A stretch of DNA of 8,990 nt from Thermoplasmata archaeon (GTDB lineage: Archaea; Thermoplasmatota; Thermoplasmata; Lutacidiplasmatales; UBA184), in the NCBI GenBank assembly GCA_030039995.1, contig JASHUL010000086.1, positions 1-8,990 of the forward strand, read 5' to 3'. Under the pieces are notes generated by a model. It was not told the origin of the DNA and made no database searches. It worked only from the letters and a program-made list of their open reading frames with translations. A program made the position numbers and the translations under genes. Shown here piece after piece: positions 1 through 5,384 of this stretch. Each line of letters opens with the position of its first letter. The stretch's first letter is position 1.

Positions 1-72
1 ATCGAGGTCACGACGCAGCTCCTCCGCCGCTTCGAGACGGGCGCGGCGCGACAGAGCTCGTCCGCACCGTAG
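1..72 (+). CDS. C-terminal tail of an upstream gene (partial)
   Basis: The first 23 codons are open in frame 1 and end at TAG (70-72). I assign this as coding because 21 of 23 third positions are G or C, the pattern of every real gene in the window, whereas the competing plus-strand frame ending at 77 lacks that bias. The readable tail is IEVTTQLLRRFETGAARQ followed by SSSAP. It has amphipathic-helix character and ends in a short Ser/Ala/Pro run. Too little remains to name a function. It lies 68 bases upstream of the next start on the same strand, but a TATA-like box between them suggests separate transcription. Confidence 0.5.
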   Translation: MEVTTQLLRRFETGAARQSSSAP

Positions 73-112
73 GTAGGCCCGTCCGCGCGGGGGAACGCCG
101 GTCCCAACCGAC

Positions 113-121
113 CCGATAAGA
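113..121 (+). promoter_or_regulatory. TATA-like box for the nine-helix membrane protein gene
   Basis: CCGATAAGA is the only AT-rich patch in the GC-rich gap. Its centre is about 24 bases before the GTG at 141, so with normal archaeal spacing transcription would begin at or within a few bases of the start codon. No Shine-Dalgarno sequence precedes that GTG, which fits a leaderless transcript. The match to a canonical box is weak. Confidence 0.35.
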
Positions 122-140
122 CGGACACCGTGGTCGGCTC

Positions 141-1139
141 GTGCGACCACCGGTGCCGCTGCCGCTGCCTCCGATCCCGATCGACGCGAACCTCGTCACG
201 TTCGCGGTGATCGCGATCGGGATGGTCGCCGTGACGATCTTCGTGTTCGGGACCGTGCTGCCATCGAGCGGCCGACCGCCGCTCGTCACCCAGATGACGC
301 TCGCCCTCGCCGTGATCGGCGGCGGCAGCGTGCTGCTCCTCGCGCTCGTCTTCGTCTTCCTCAACTCCAACGGGACGGCCGCGTGGACCTGGGTCCTCCT
401 CGCGTTCAACTTCATGATGACCGGGCCGGCCGGGCTCTGGTTCGTCGGGCTCGTCATCTTCCAGGACCGCCGGATCGTGCCGAGCGACTGGACGTGGCCG
501 GTCGCGCTCGCGGTCATGACGACCGGCTCGGAGGTCCTGATGGGATTCCTGTTCGCGCTCGGGGACGCGAGCGCGCCGATGCCGGGACTCACGATCCTCG
601 CCCTCGGACTCTCGTCGGTCTGGTTCTTCTGGTCGATGGCGGCGATCATGACGCCGCTCGTGCTCTGGGCGCCGCTCGCCCCGATCGAGCGGAACGGACT
701 CATCGCGCTCACGCTCGCCGCCGGGATCGGACCGTGGGTCACGAGCTTCCCCGTGATCGGGGGGGCGGCGATGACCGTCCTGATGCTCGGGGTGTTCCTC
801 TACTTCGTGCGGGCGCTCGGCCGGCGGTCGGGGGAGCGCCCCCAGCCGTTCGGCTTCCTTCTTGGGCTCGCCGCCGCGTTCTTCGCGATGGCGCTCGCCG
901 GGCTCGCCCTCGTGGCCACGGGCGGCGTGGTCGCCGCTGTGCTCGCCTACGGGAGCGTCATGGGCACGGTCATGACCGCGGAGATCGCGGGGCTCCTCCG
1001 ACGCTACTGGGTCGGCTCGACCGAGCGTCCGTGGATCGCCCGCCGGGTCCCGGACGGGGAGGACGCGGCTCCGCCGGCCGCCGTGCCGGCGCTCCCCGGG
1101 GCGCGACCGCACGAGGCCGCCGGCCTCGGCCCGCCGTAG
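141..1139 (+). CDS. Nine-helix integral membrane protein of unknown function
   Basis: A 332-residue protein that I do not recognise. Hydrophobic segments are visible at about residues 18-40, 52-74, 81-107, 118-140, 150-176, 185-205, 207-226, 237-259 and 260-286, giving about nine membrane helices. A soluble Pro/Ala-rich, charged tail of about 45 residues follows. The N-terminus has a Pro-rich stretch (PPVPLPLPPIPID) and no cleavable signal. There is a single histidine, in the tail (324), and no cysteine, so it is not a haem or copper oxidase subunit or a haem A synthase. Conserved-looking positions inside helices include E131, E281 and several Gly, but no transporter signature is evident. The GTG start fits a leaderless transcript from the box at 113-121. 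It precedes the cupredoxin gene by 78 bases that contain a separate promoter. A respiratory accessory role is possible from context only. Confidence 0.8.
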   Translation: MRPPVPLPLPPIPIDANLVTFAVIAIGMVAVTIFVFGTVLPSSGRPPLVTQMTLALAVIGGGSVLLLALVFVFLNSNGTAAWTWVLLAFNFMMTGPAGLWFVGLVIFQDRRIVPSDWTWPVALAVMTTGSEVLMGFLFALGDASAPMPGLTILALGLSSVWFFWSMAAIMTPLVLWAPLAPIERNGLIALTLAAGIGPWVTSFPVIGGAAMTVLMLGVFLYFVRALGRRSGERPQPFGFLLGLAAAFFAMALAGLALVATGGVVAAVLAYGSVMGTVMTAEIAGLLRRYWVGSTERPWIARRVPDGEDAAPPAAVPALPGARPHEAAGLGPP

Positions 1140-1162
1140 CTCCGGTCGGCCTCGCCGGACGA

Positions 1163-1180
1163 TTCGTACACTACGCATAT
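1163..1180 (+). promoter_or_regulatory. Promoter of cupredoxin 1 (TTCGTAC-N6-CATAT)
   Basis: TTCGTAC (1163-1169), six bases, then CATAT (1176-1180). CATAT is the TATA-like core; its centre at 1178 predicts a transcript start near 1205, giving a leader of about 13 bases before the GTG at 1218. The same arrangement, CGTAC(G/A)-N5-CATAT, occurs at the coxII and tatA promoters. The upstream half may be a BRE or activator site; this is inference. Confidence 0.55.
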
Positions 1181-1217
1181 CAACCGCGCCCAGGTCCGAA
1201 CGCCGTCAGGGGATTCC

Positions 1218-2249
1218 GTGACCGACGTGCGGACGCGTCGCCTCTCCCCTCCCCTGCGTCGAGCGGTCCCGTGGCTCGTCGCGGGACTCTTGCTCGCGAC
1301 GTTCGGCCTCCCCTCGGCCGCCGCGATCTCTCAGGTCGCGACCCCGGCGGAGGTCGGGTTCGCGCATGCGGAATCGGCGAACACGAGCGCCCAGGTCAAC
1401 CTCACCGACCAGCCTCGCTACCAGCCGAACTCGCTGACCGCGAACCCGTCCAGCACGCTCTCGGTCGAGCTCGTCAACGTCGGGAGCTACGCCCATACGT
1501 TCACGCTGTCGAAGCTACCGAACGTCGTACTGAGCACGAGCTGGACCCCCGCCCAGCTCGACGGATTCTTCAACGCGAACGGCACCCTCGCGAACGTCTC
1601 CGTCGCACCCGGTCAGACGGCGTGGGCGAACGTCTCGTTCAACGCCTCGACGAGCGGAGAGTCGTTCGAGTTCGTCTCGGTCGTTCCGTACCAGTTCCAG
1701 GCGGGGATGTGGGGGTTCGTGAACCTCACCGCCACCGGCCCGGGCGTCGAGCTGATGGAGAACACGACCGACTCCTACGCGTTCATCCCGGCGGTCCTCG
1801 CCGCGAACACGACCCACTACCCGCTCGTGGTCGACGTGCTCGTGACGAACCAGGGGAGCCTCGGGCACACGTTCACGGTCTCGCCGCTCTCGAACTACAC
1901 GCTCTCGCCCGCCAACTTCTCCACCACGTTCACGACCAACCCGCCGCTGGTCAACCAGGCGATCACGGCGGGCGCGGGCTCGACGACCTGGGCGAACTTC
2001 ACCGTTCGTGCTCCGGGGGTTTACCAGTACATCTGCACGGTCCCCGGTCACTTCGCGAACGGCATGACGGGAGAGCTGTACGTCGGCGTCGCTCCGCCGC
2101 CGCCGACCGCGGCGCCGTCGACCGCCATCGTGGACACCTGGATCCTGGTCGGCTCGGGCGCGCTGCTCGGCATCGGCGTGATCGTCGCGGTGGTGGCGGC
2201 GTACGCGGGCCGGTTCCCGCCAAAGGCGCCCGAGCACGGTCACCACTAG
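1218..2249 (+). CDS. Secreted two-domain cupredoxin, membrane-anchored at the C-terminus
   Basis: A 343-residue blue-copper (type 1) protein, probably an electron carrier on the outer face of the membrane. Residues 1-36 form a signal peptide (LRR, then a hydrophobic run, then PSAAA). Two cupredoxin domains follow, at about 55-172 and 190-292. Domain 2 has a complete copper site: H217 in GHTF, C273, H278 and M283 in CTVPGHFANGM. Domain 1 keeps H93 and M164 but has S154 and Q159 where the ligand Cys and His should be, so it probably no longer binds type 1 copper. After a Pro-rich linker a TM helix (about 304-330) anchors the protein; the cytosolic tail ends EHGHH. I count 12 N-glycosylation sequons outside the membrane. 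The GTG start is preceded by AGGGGATT and its own promoter. It converges on the coxII locus, so a role feeding the oxidase CuA site is the natural inference. Confidence 0.88.
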   Translation: MTDVRTRRLSPPLRRAVPWLVAGLLLATFGLPSAAAISQVATPAEVGFAHAESANTSAQVNLTDQPRYQPNSLTANPSSTLSVELVNVGSYAHTFTLSKLPNVVLSTSWTPAQLDGFFNANGTLANVSVAPGQTAWANVSFNASTSGESFEFVSVVPYQFQAGMWGFVNLTATGPGVELMENTTDSYAFIPAVLAANTTHYPLVVDVLVTNQGSLGHTFTVSPLSNYTLSPANFSTTFTTNPPLVNQAITAGAGSTTWANFTVRAPGVYQYICTVPGHFANGMTGELYVGVAPPPPTAAPSTAIVDTWILVGSGALLGIGVIVAVVAAYAGRFPPKAPEHGHH

Positions 2250-2251
2250 AC

Positions 2252-2270
2252 GGCGCCCCGCTCCGGCGCC
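2252..2270. terminator. Hairpin between convergent genes (possible terminator)
   Basis: Two copies of self-complementary GGCGCC (2252-2257 and 2265-2270) flank a 7-base loop in the 34-base gap between two convergent stop codons. The stem would form on transcripts of either strand. No T-rich tract follows, and archaeal termination relies mainly on T-tracts, so the functional call is weak. A third GGCGCC lies at 2225-2230 inside the gene. Confidence 0.25.
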
Positions 2271-2283
2271 CAAGGTCGGTAGA

Positions 2284-2745
2284 CTACGTGATCTCGAGGA
2301 ACGAGCGCATGGTTCCGTGGTAGGTGCCGCAGAACTCGGTGCACTGGATCAGGTACTGCGTCCCTGCCGCCACATTGGGCACGTTGAACGCGAAGTAGTT
2401 CATGCGACCCGGGATGGCGTCGATCCGCACCCCGAGCTGAGGGATGTTGAACGAGTGAATCACGTCCGCTCCGGTGACGTTGATCTGAACGAGAGCGCCC
2501 GGGGCCGCCCATAACGCCCCGCCGCTCACGGTGTTGGTCGTGGCGTCGTACGAGGAGTTGAAGCAGGTCCCGTTCGCCGGATAGCAGAACTCCCAGTACC
2601 ACTGATGCCCGATCACGTCCACGTACTCGGTCGGGTCGGATGGCAGGGCGTCCAACTGATACAGGAGGATCGTCGAGTAGGCGGCGACCCCCGCGAGCAT
2701 CACGACGACCGCGAGCGTCCAGGCGATCTCGTATTTGTTAACCAT
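2284..2745 (-). CDS. coxB: Cytochrome c oxidase subunit II, TM2 + CuA domain piece
   Basis: A 153-residue CuA subunit of a haem-copper oxygen reductase; it accepts electrons from a periplasmic-side donor and passes them to subunit I. A single TM helix (about 8-29) begins YEIAWT, the usual start of TM2 in full-length subunit II. The aromatic electron-entry patch GHQWYWEF (46-53) and the segment IPQLGVRIDAIPGR follow. The CuA ligands are complete: H97 in DVIHSF, then C135, E137, C139, H143 and M146 (C-x3-C-x3-H-x2-M). The aromatic patch and the Asp of RIDAIPGR point to an aa3-like rather than a ba3-like subunit. Extra cysteines C54 and C61 may form a disulfide. The family normally has an additional N-terminal TM; here that helix is encoded by the upstream gene, which overlaps by 8 bases. 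A GGAGG site 7 bases before the ATG supports independent initiation. Subunit I is not in the window. Confidence 0.92.
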   Translation of the reverse strand: MVNKYEIAWTLAVVVMLAGVAAYSTILLYQLDALPSDPTEYVDVIGHQWYWEFCYPANGTCFNSSYDATTNTVSGGALWAAPGALVQINVTGADVIHSFNIPQLGVRIDAIPGRMNYFAFNVPNVAAGTQYLIQCTEFCGTYHGTMRSFLEIT

Positions 2746-2968
2746 GCCGCCGCCTCCGCGCCGCCGGGTCGCGGAACCGCCAGACCGCGTAGACGAGGAA
2801 CGCGTACGTGACGATCGCGCCTGCGACCGTGAGCGCGAGCATCACCCACAGCAGAGGTTCGGTCAGTTGGAGGGGCGTCTCGCCCGACGCCGGTATCGCT
2901 CCGGCCGCGAGCGCTGGGCCGACGAGCCCGAGCGCCGCCCCCCGGAACGGAGGTGCGCTCCGCGACAC
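2738..2968 (-). CDS. Split-off TM1 piece of cytochrome c oxidase subunit II
   Basis: A 76-residue small membrane protein. Residues about 1-29 look like a signal peptide (hydrophobic GAALGLVGPALAAGA, then IPASG), and a TM helix runs 39-62, ending in VWRFRDP and a basic tail. The order signal peptide, TM1, then an aromatic-basic RFR motif is what precedes TM2 in ordinary subunit II, and the next gene starts precisely at TM2. I therefore read this as the missing N-terminal part of subunit II, comparable in position to the separate small helix (subunit IIa) of ba3 oxidases. Its TAA overlaps the next ATG (ATGGTTAA), implying coupled translation. The GTG start at 2968 lies about 27 bases from the centre of the CATATG box, which predicts a leaderless message. 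A sequencing frameshift splitting one gene is the main alternative. Confidence 0.75.
   Translation of the reverse strand: MSRSAPPFRGAALGLVGPALAAGAIPASGETPLQLTEPLLWVMLALTVAGAIVTYAFLVYAVWRFRDPAARRRRHG
2753..2757 (-). promoter_or_regulatory. Shine-Dalgarno site for the CuA subunit start
   Basis: GGAGG lies inside the end of the upstream TM1 gene, 7 bases before the ATG at 2745. Its presence argues that the CuA piece is initiated on its own rather than being the remainder of a frameshifted gene. The same bases encode part of the Arg run that closes the TM1 protein. Confidence 0.6.
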
Positions 2969-2980
2969 GGTCGGGACCGG

Positions 2981-3013
2981 GGTACGTAGCTACATATGGG
3001 CCGCGTACGAACC
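2981..3013. promoter_or_regulatory. Divergent promoter with a palindromic CATATG box
   Basis: CATATG (2993-2998) reads as CATAT on both strands. Towards the minus strand it is preceded by TTCGTAC (3011-3005) and six bases, the layout of the cupredoxin 1 promoter, and it predicts initiation at the coxII-locus GTG (2968). Towards the plus strand it is preceded by GGTACG (2981-2986) and predicts a start near 3022-3024 for cupredoxin 2. An 8-base palindrome, GTAGCTAC (2986-2993), abuts the box. One box serving both genes would couple the oxidase piece to its presumed donor. Confidence 0.5.
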
Positions 3014-3037
3014 GGGAGCGCGCGCGACCGCTCGTCG

Positions 3038-3063
3038 TGGTACGGTGGGCGAGGTTCGTACCA
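3038..3063. promoter_or_regulatory. Inverted repeat, candidate operator or leader hairpin of cupredoxin 2
   Basis: TGGTACG (3038-3044) and CGTACCA (3057-3063) are perfect 7-base inverted arms with a 12-base spacer. The right arm also belongs to a second inverted pair, GTACGAACC (3005-3013) with GGTTCGTAC (3053-3061). Both lie around or just after the predicted transcript start, where a repressor could act or an RNA hairpin could form. Confidence 0.4.
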
Positions 3064-3070
3064 AGGGGGT

Positions 3071-3865
3071 TTGAACGCGGCCCGCGGTCCGACCGCCGAT
3101 CGCGTGAGCGGAAGGAGCGTCTCGGCTCGGGCAGCGCGCCGGGCGGCGGCGGTGCTGTTCGTCGCCGCGGTTCTGATCGGTGCCGGCGGGGCGGCGTTCG
3201 TCGTGACCGCGCCCGCCCGGGCGGCCAGCACCGCCGCCGTCACCTCCGACGCCGGCACGTCCGTCTCGGTGACCGCCGAGCCCGGATTCTCGTTCACTCC
3301 GAACACGTTCCAAGGGCTGGCGGTGAACTCGACCGTCACGATCACGCTGACCGACAACGACGCTGTCGACCACACGTTCACGATCATCGGTAAGCAGGGC
3401 TGGGTGATCCCGACGGACTACTCGTCCGCGCAGATCGACTCCCTCGCCTTCGGCGACGCGCCGAAGGCGTTGATCAACCTGAACGCGACCTCGGTCGGCA
3501 CGCCCGGCGACACCGTGATCGGCAACGTGACCGTCCCCGCAGCCGGTTGGTACGAGTTCGTCTGTACCGAGCCCGGTCACTTCCAGGAAGGGATGTACGG
3601 CTACATCGCGTTCGGCATGAACCTCCCCGCGAATCTCACCGTCACCACCGCCGACACGAACCCCGGAGTCGCGGTCTTCATCATTGTCGGGACGATCGTG
3701 GCGCTCGTGGTGATCGCGCTCGTGCTCGGGTTCGTGGTCGGCCGCCGGCGCGGCAGCACGTACGAAATGCCGCCCCAGCGGCTCGGGTACGCCGAGCCCG
3801 AGACGCCGGGCGAAAGCCCCCCACCACCGGGGAGCGCTCCGCCCCCCACCGAACCGCGCGGCTGA
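3071..3865 (+). CDS. Membrane-anchored single-domain cupredoxin
   Basis: A type 1 copper electron carrier, 264 residues from the TTG start used here. A basic N-terminus (SARAARR) leads into a hydrophobic signal segment ending APARA. One cupredoxin domain carries all four ligands: H101 in VDHTF, then C165, H170 and M175 in CTEPGHFQEGM. A TM helix (about 198-224) and a Pro-rich cytosolic tail (SPPPPGSAPPPTEP) follow. Four N-glycosylation sequons are present. The longer frame from ATG 2996 is disfavoured: that ATG is part of the CATATG promoter box, and codons 2996-3070 have 7 of 25 A/T third positions, unlike the rest of the gene. GTG 3104 (253 residues) is an equally possible start. It is divergent from the coxII locus and shares a promoter region with it, so it is the best candidate donor to CuA. 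The copper site is similar to domain 2 of the cupredoxin at 1218. Confidence 0.87.
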   Translation: MNAARGPTADRVSGRSVSARAARRAAAVLFVAAVLIGAGGAAFVVTAPARAASTAAVTSDAGTSVSVTAEPGFSFTPNTFQGLAVNSTVTITLTDNDAVDHTFTIIGKQGWVIPTDYSSAQIDSLAFGDAPKALINLNATSVGTPGDTVIGNVTVPAAGWYEFVCTEPGHFQEGMYGYIAFGMNLPANLTVTTADTNPGVAVFIIVGTIVALVVIALVLGFVVGRRRGSTYEMPPQRLGYAEPETPGESPPPPGSAPPPTEPRG

Positions 3866-3898
3866 TCCGGCCGCCGCAAGCCTCAAATCCGAGGTCCC

Positions 3899-3926
3899 GT
3901 ATAACCTACGGACCTCGTAGTAGGTT
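3899..3926 (+). promoter_or_regulatory. TATA box and palindromic operator of the AbrB-PhoU gene
   Basis: CGTATAACC (about 3898-3906) is the clearest TATA box in the window; its centre predicts a start near 3929, about 10 bases before the ATG at 3939. Immediately downstream, AACCTA (3903-3908) pairs with TAGGTT (3921-3926), and CTACG (3906-3910) pairs with CGTAG (3916-3920). This imperfect palindrome lies between the TATA box and the transcript start. A protein bound there would block initiation, so autorepression by the AbrB domain encoded downstream is a reasonable inference. Confidence 0.5.
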
Positions 3927-3938
3927 CGGGAACGAACG

Positions 3939-4982
3939 ATGGCGTGGGGAGCACCGAGTCGGGAGCGCCGGGTACTGAAAGCAGGACACTCGTCGATCGC
4001 CGTCACGTTGCCGAAACCGTGGGCGGAGGCGATGAATCTCCGACCGGGGGACCTCGTCGTGTTCGATCAGAACGACGACGGCACGTTGTACCTCAAACCC
4101 GCTCCGCTCCCCGGTGCCACGGGAAGCGGTGCGCCGTACCTCGTCTCGGCCCGGTCGTTCGATACCCCGGGTGTCCTCGAGCGTCTCGTCGTCGGTGCGT
4201 ATCGGGTCGGGCACGACGCGATCGAGATCCGGACGGACGTGCCCCTCGCCCCGGAGCGCGTCGAAGAGCTGCATCAGACCGCGCGCGGGCTGCTCGGCGT
4301 TTCGGTCGTGGCGCAGGAACCGACGCGGGTCGTCCTGCAGAATTTCATCGACCCATCCAAGTACGGCCTGCCGCAGCTCGTGCAACGCATGAAGATGATC
4401 CTGGTCGCCTTCCTCGAAGAGACCGAGGAGGTCATCGGCCGCCGCACCCGTAGCCGCAGGATCACCACCCTCGAGGAAGAGGCGGGCAAGGTCCTCGCGC
4501 TTCTCGTCCGCCAGCTGTTCCTCGCCAGTCGCGACTGGTCGCTCGCGCGCCGGATCGGTAGCCCCGACCCCCGCCAGCTGCTCGAGTGGCGCGTCGTCGT
4601 GCACGCGCTCGAAGAGCTGACCGAACTGTTCACCGCGACCCTGCGGACGGTCAACGACGAGGTCGCGAAACTTCCCGGAGGCTCGGGGGACGCGCTCGGC
4701 GATGTGCTCCCCGAGATGAAGGGACACCTGAAGACCGTCGTCGACACGCTGATGCACCCGTCGCTCGACCACGCCTGCGAGGTCTACCACGAGACCGCGC
4801 GGCTCGCGACACTGGTCGAGGTCGCGGCCGACCGCCGGGGAAGTCCGACCCACAAGGGCGGCCTGCGGGCCGCCTCCCTCCTCCTCGGGCGGGGCGCGGG
4901 CTGTCTCTCGCTGCTCGCCGAGGTCGCGATCGACCGTGCGGTCTCCGCGGGGACCGAGACCGTGATGGTCGAGGCGGCCTGA
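3939..4982 (+). CDS. AbrB-type DNA-binding / PhoU-domain regulator
   Basis: A 347-residue cytosolic regulator of the archaeal phosphate-uptake-regulator type. Residues about 8-55 form an AbrB (SpoVT/MazE-like) swapped-hairpin domain: RRVLKAGHSSIAVTLPKPWA, then LRPGD and a closing strand. A mixed alpha/beta linker (66-135) follows. Residues about 143-245 and 258-345 are two mostly helical PhoU-like repeats rich in Glu, Leu and Arg. The length is typical for this archaeal architecture. PhoU proteins control phosphate transport or metal-dependent signalling; the AbrB part suggests direct DNA binding. No pst transport gene is nearby, so the target may be local. It has its own TATA box with a palindrome beneath it (3899-3926) and no obvious Shine-Dalgarno site, consistent with a very short leader. 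The tatA promoter follows 102 bases after the stop, so it is probably not co-transcribed with the Tat-Rieske genes, though read-through is possible. Confidence 0.85.
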   Translation: MAWGAPSRERRVLKAGHSSIAVTLPKPWAEAMNLRPGDLVVFDQNDDGTLYLKPAPLPGATGSGAPYLVSARSFDTPGVLERLVVGAYRVGHDAIEIRTDVPLAPERVEELHQTARGLLGVSVVAQEPTRVVLQNFIDPSKYGLPQLVQRMKMILVAFLEETEEVIGRRTRSRRITTLEEEAGKVLALLVRQLFLASRDWSLARRIGSPDPRQLLEWRVVVHALEELTELFTATLRTVNDEVAKLPGGSGDALGDVLPEMKGHLKTVVDTLMHPSLDHACEVYHETARLATLVEVAADRRGSPTHKGGLRAASLLLGRGAGCLSLLAEVAIDRAVSAGTETVMVEAA

Positions 4983-5034
4983 ATCGGGCCTTATCTACCC
5001 CGGGTCCGGACTCTCCGTACCCGTTCGGTCGTCC

Positions 5035-5050
5035 CGTACGAACGCCATAT
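5035..5050 (+). promoter_or_regulatory. Promoter of the tat-Rieske-cytochrome b operon
   Basis: CGTACG (5035-5040), five bases, then CATAT (5046-5050). The box centre predicts a start near 5075, leaving about 10 bases of leader with GGGAG before the ATG at 5085. The pattern matches the coxII promoter exactly and the cupredoxin 1 promoter with one change. A weaker TTATCT patch lies at 4991-4996. Confidence 0.55.
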
Positions 5051-5084
5051 CGGCCTACGGCCGACTCGGACGGCGAGGGAGACG

Positions 5085-5288
5085 ATGTTCGATTCTCTCG
5101 ACGATTGGTTGATTATCGCCGTGGTGGCCGGAGTACTGTTCTACGGTTCGAGCAAGATCCCGCAGCTCGCGCACAGCCTCGGTCGCTCGGTCGGGGAGTT
5201 CAAGAAAGGTCGGATCGAGGTCGAGCGGGAGATCCAGGCCGAGAAGGCCGCGTCGAGCGCACCGACGGCCGGCGGCCCGGGGCACTAG
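5085..5288 (+). CDS. tatA: Sec-independent translocase subunit TatA
   Basis: A 67-residue TatA/E-family protein that polymerises around TatC to let folded, signal-bearing proteins cross the membrane. A short N-terminal TM helix (about 7-20) is followed by the FYG hinge (19-21), in place of the usual FG, then SSKIPQLAHSLGRSVGEFKK. This is a good match to the family pattern of hinge, Lys-x-Pro, an amphipathic helix with LGR and GEFKKG, and a charged tail. The length is normal for the family. It starts the Tat-Rieske-cytochrome b gene series: its own promoter is at 5035-5050, and the next gene, tatC, starts 96 bases after its stop with no TATA box between. Confidence 0.92.
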   Translation: MFDSLDDWLIIAVVAGVLFYGSSKIPQLAHSLGRSVGEFKKGRIEVEREIQAEKAASSAPTAGGPGH

Positions 5289-5384
5289 CGCGACCCCCGG
5301 ACCGGCATGCGCGAGGCACGGACCCGCCGAACGAACGACGGCTTCCCCCGAGGAGCCGACCGAGAGGAGGGTCCGGGGTGACTG

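Noticed and set aside
383..2323. 646-codon plus-strand frame running through the first membrane protein, the cupredoxin and the coxII end
   Set aside because: It crosses two genuine genes and a promoter in another frame and yields an Arg/Gly/Pro-rich product typical of an off-frame read.
3150..3160. Arg-Arg in both cupredoxin signal peptides as Tat signals
   Set aside because: The residues after RR-x are not the strongly hydrophobic pair the motif requires (V-P and A-A), so Sec export is at least as likely.
3906..4853. 315-codon minus-strand frame over the AbrB-PhoU gene
   Set aside because: The plus-strand product has recognisable AbrB and PhoU features, its own TATA box and correct GC3; the antisense product does not.
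4991..4996. TTATCT as an alternative TATA box for tatA
   Set aside because: It would give a leader of more than 60 bases, unlike the short leaders elsewhere; the CATAT at 5046 has the right spacing and a shared upstream element.
5307..5381. 24-codon mini-ORF just before tatC, in the same frame and ending 3 bases before its ATG
   Set aside because: It has no ribosome site or promoter, is Arg-rich without structure, and its end is the tatC Shine-Dalgarno region. A leader-peptide role cannot be excluded but nothing supports it.
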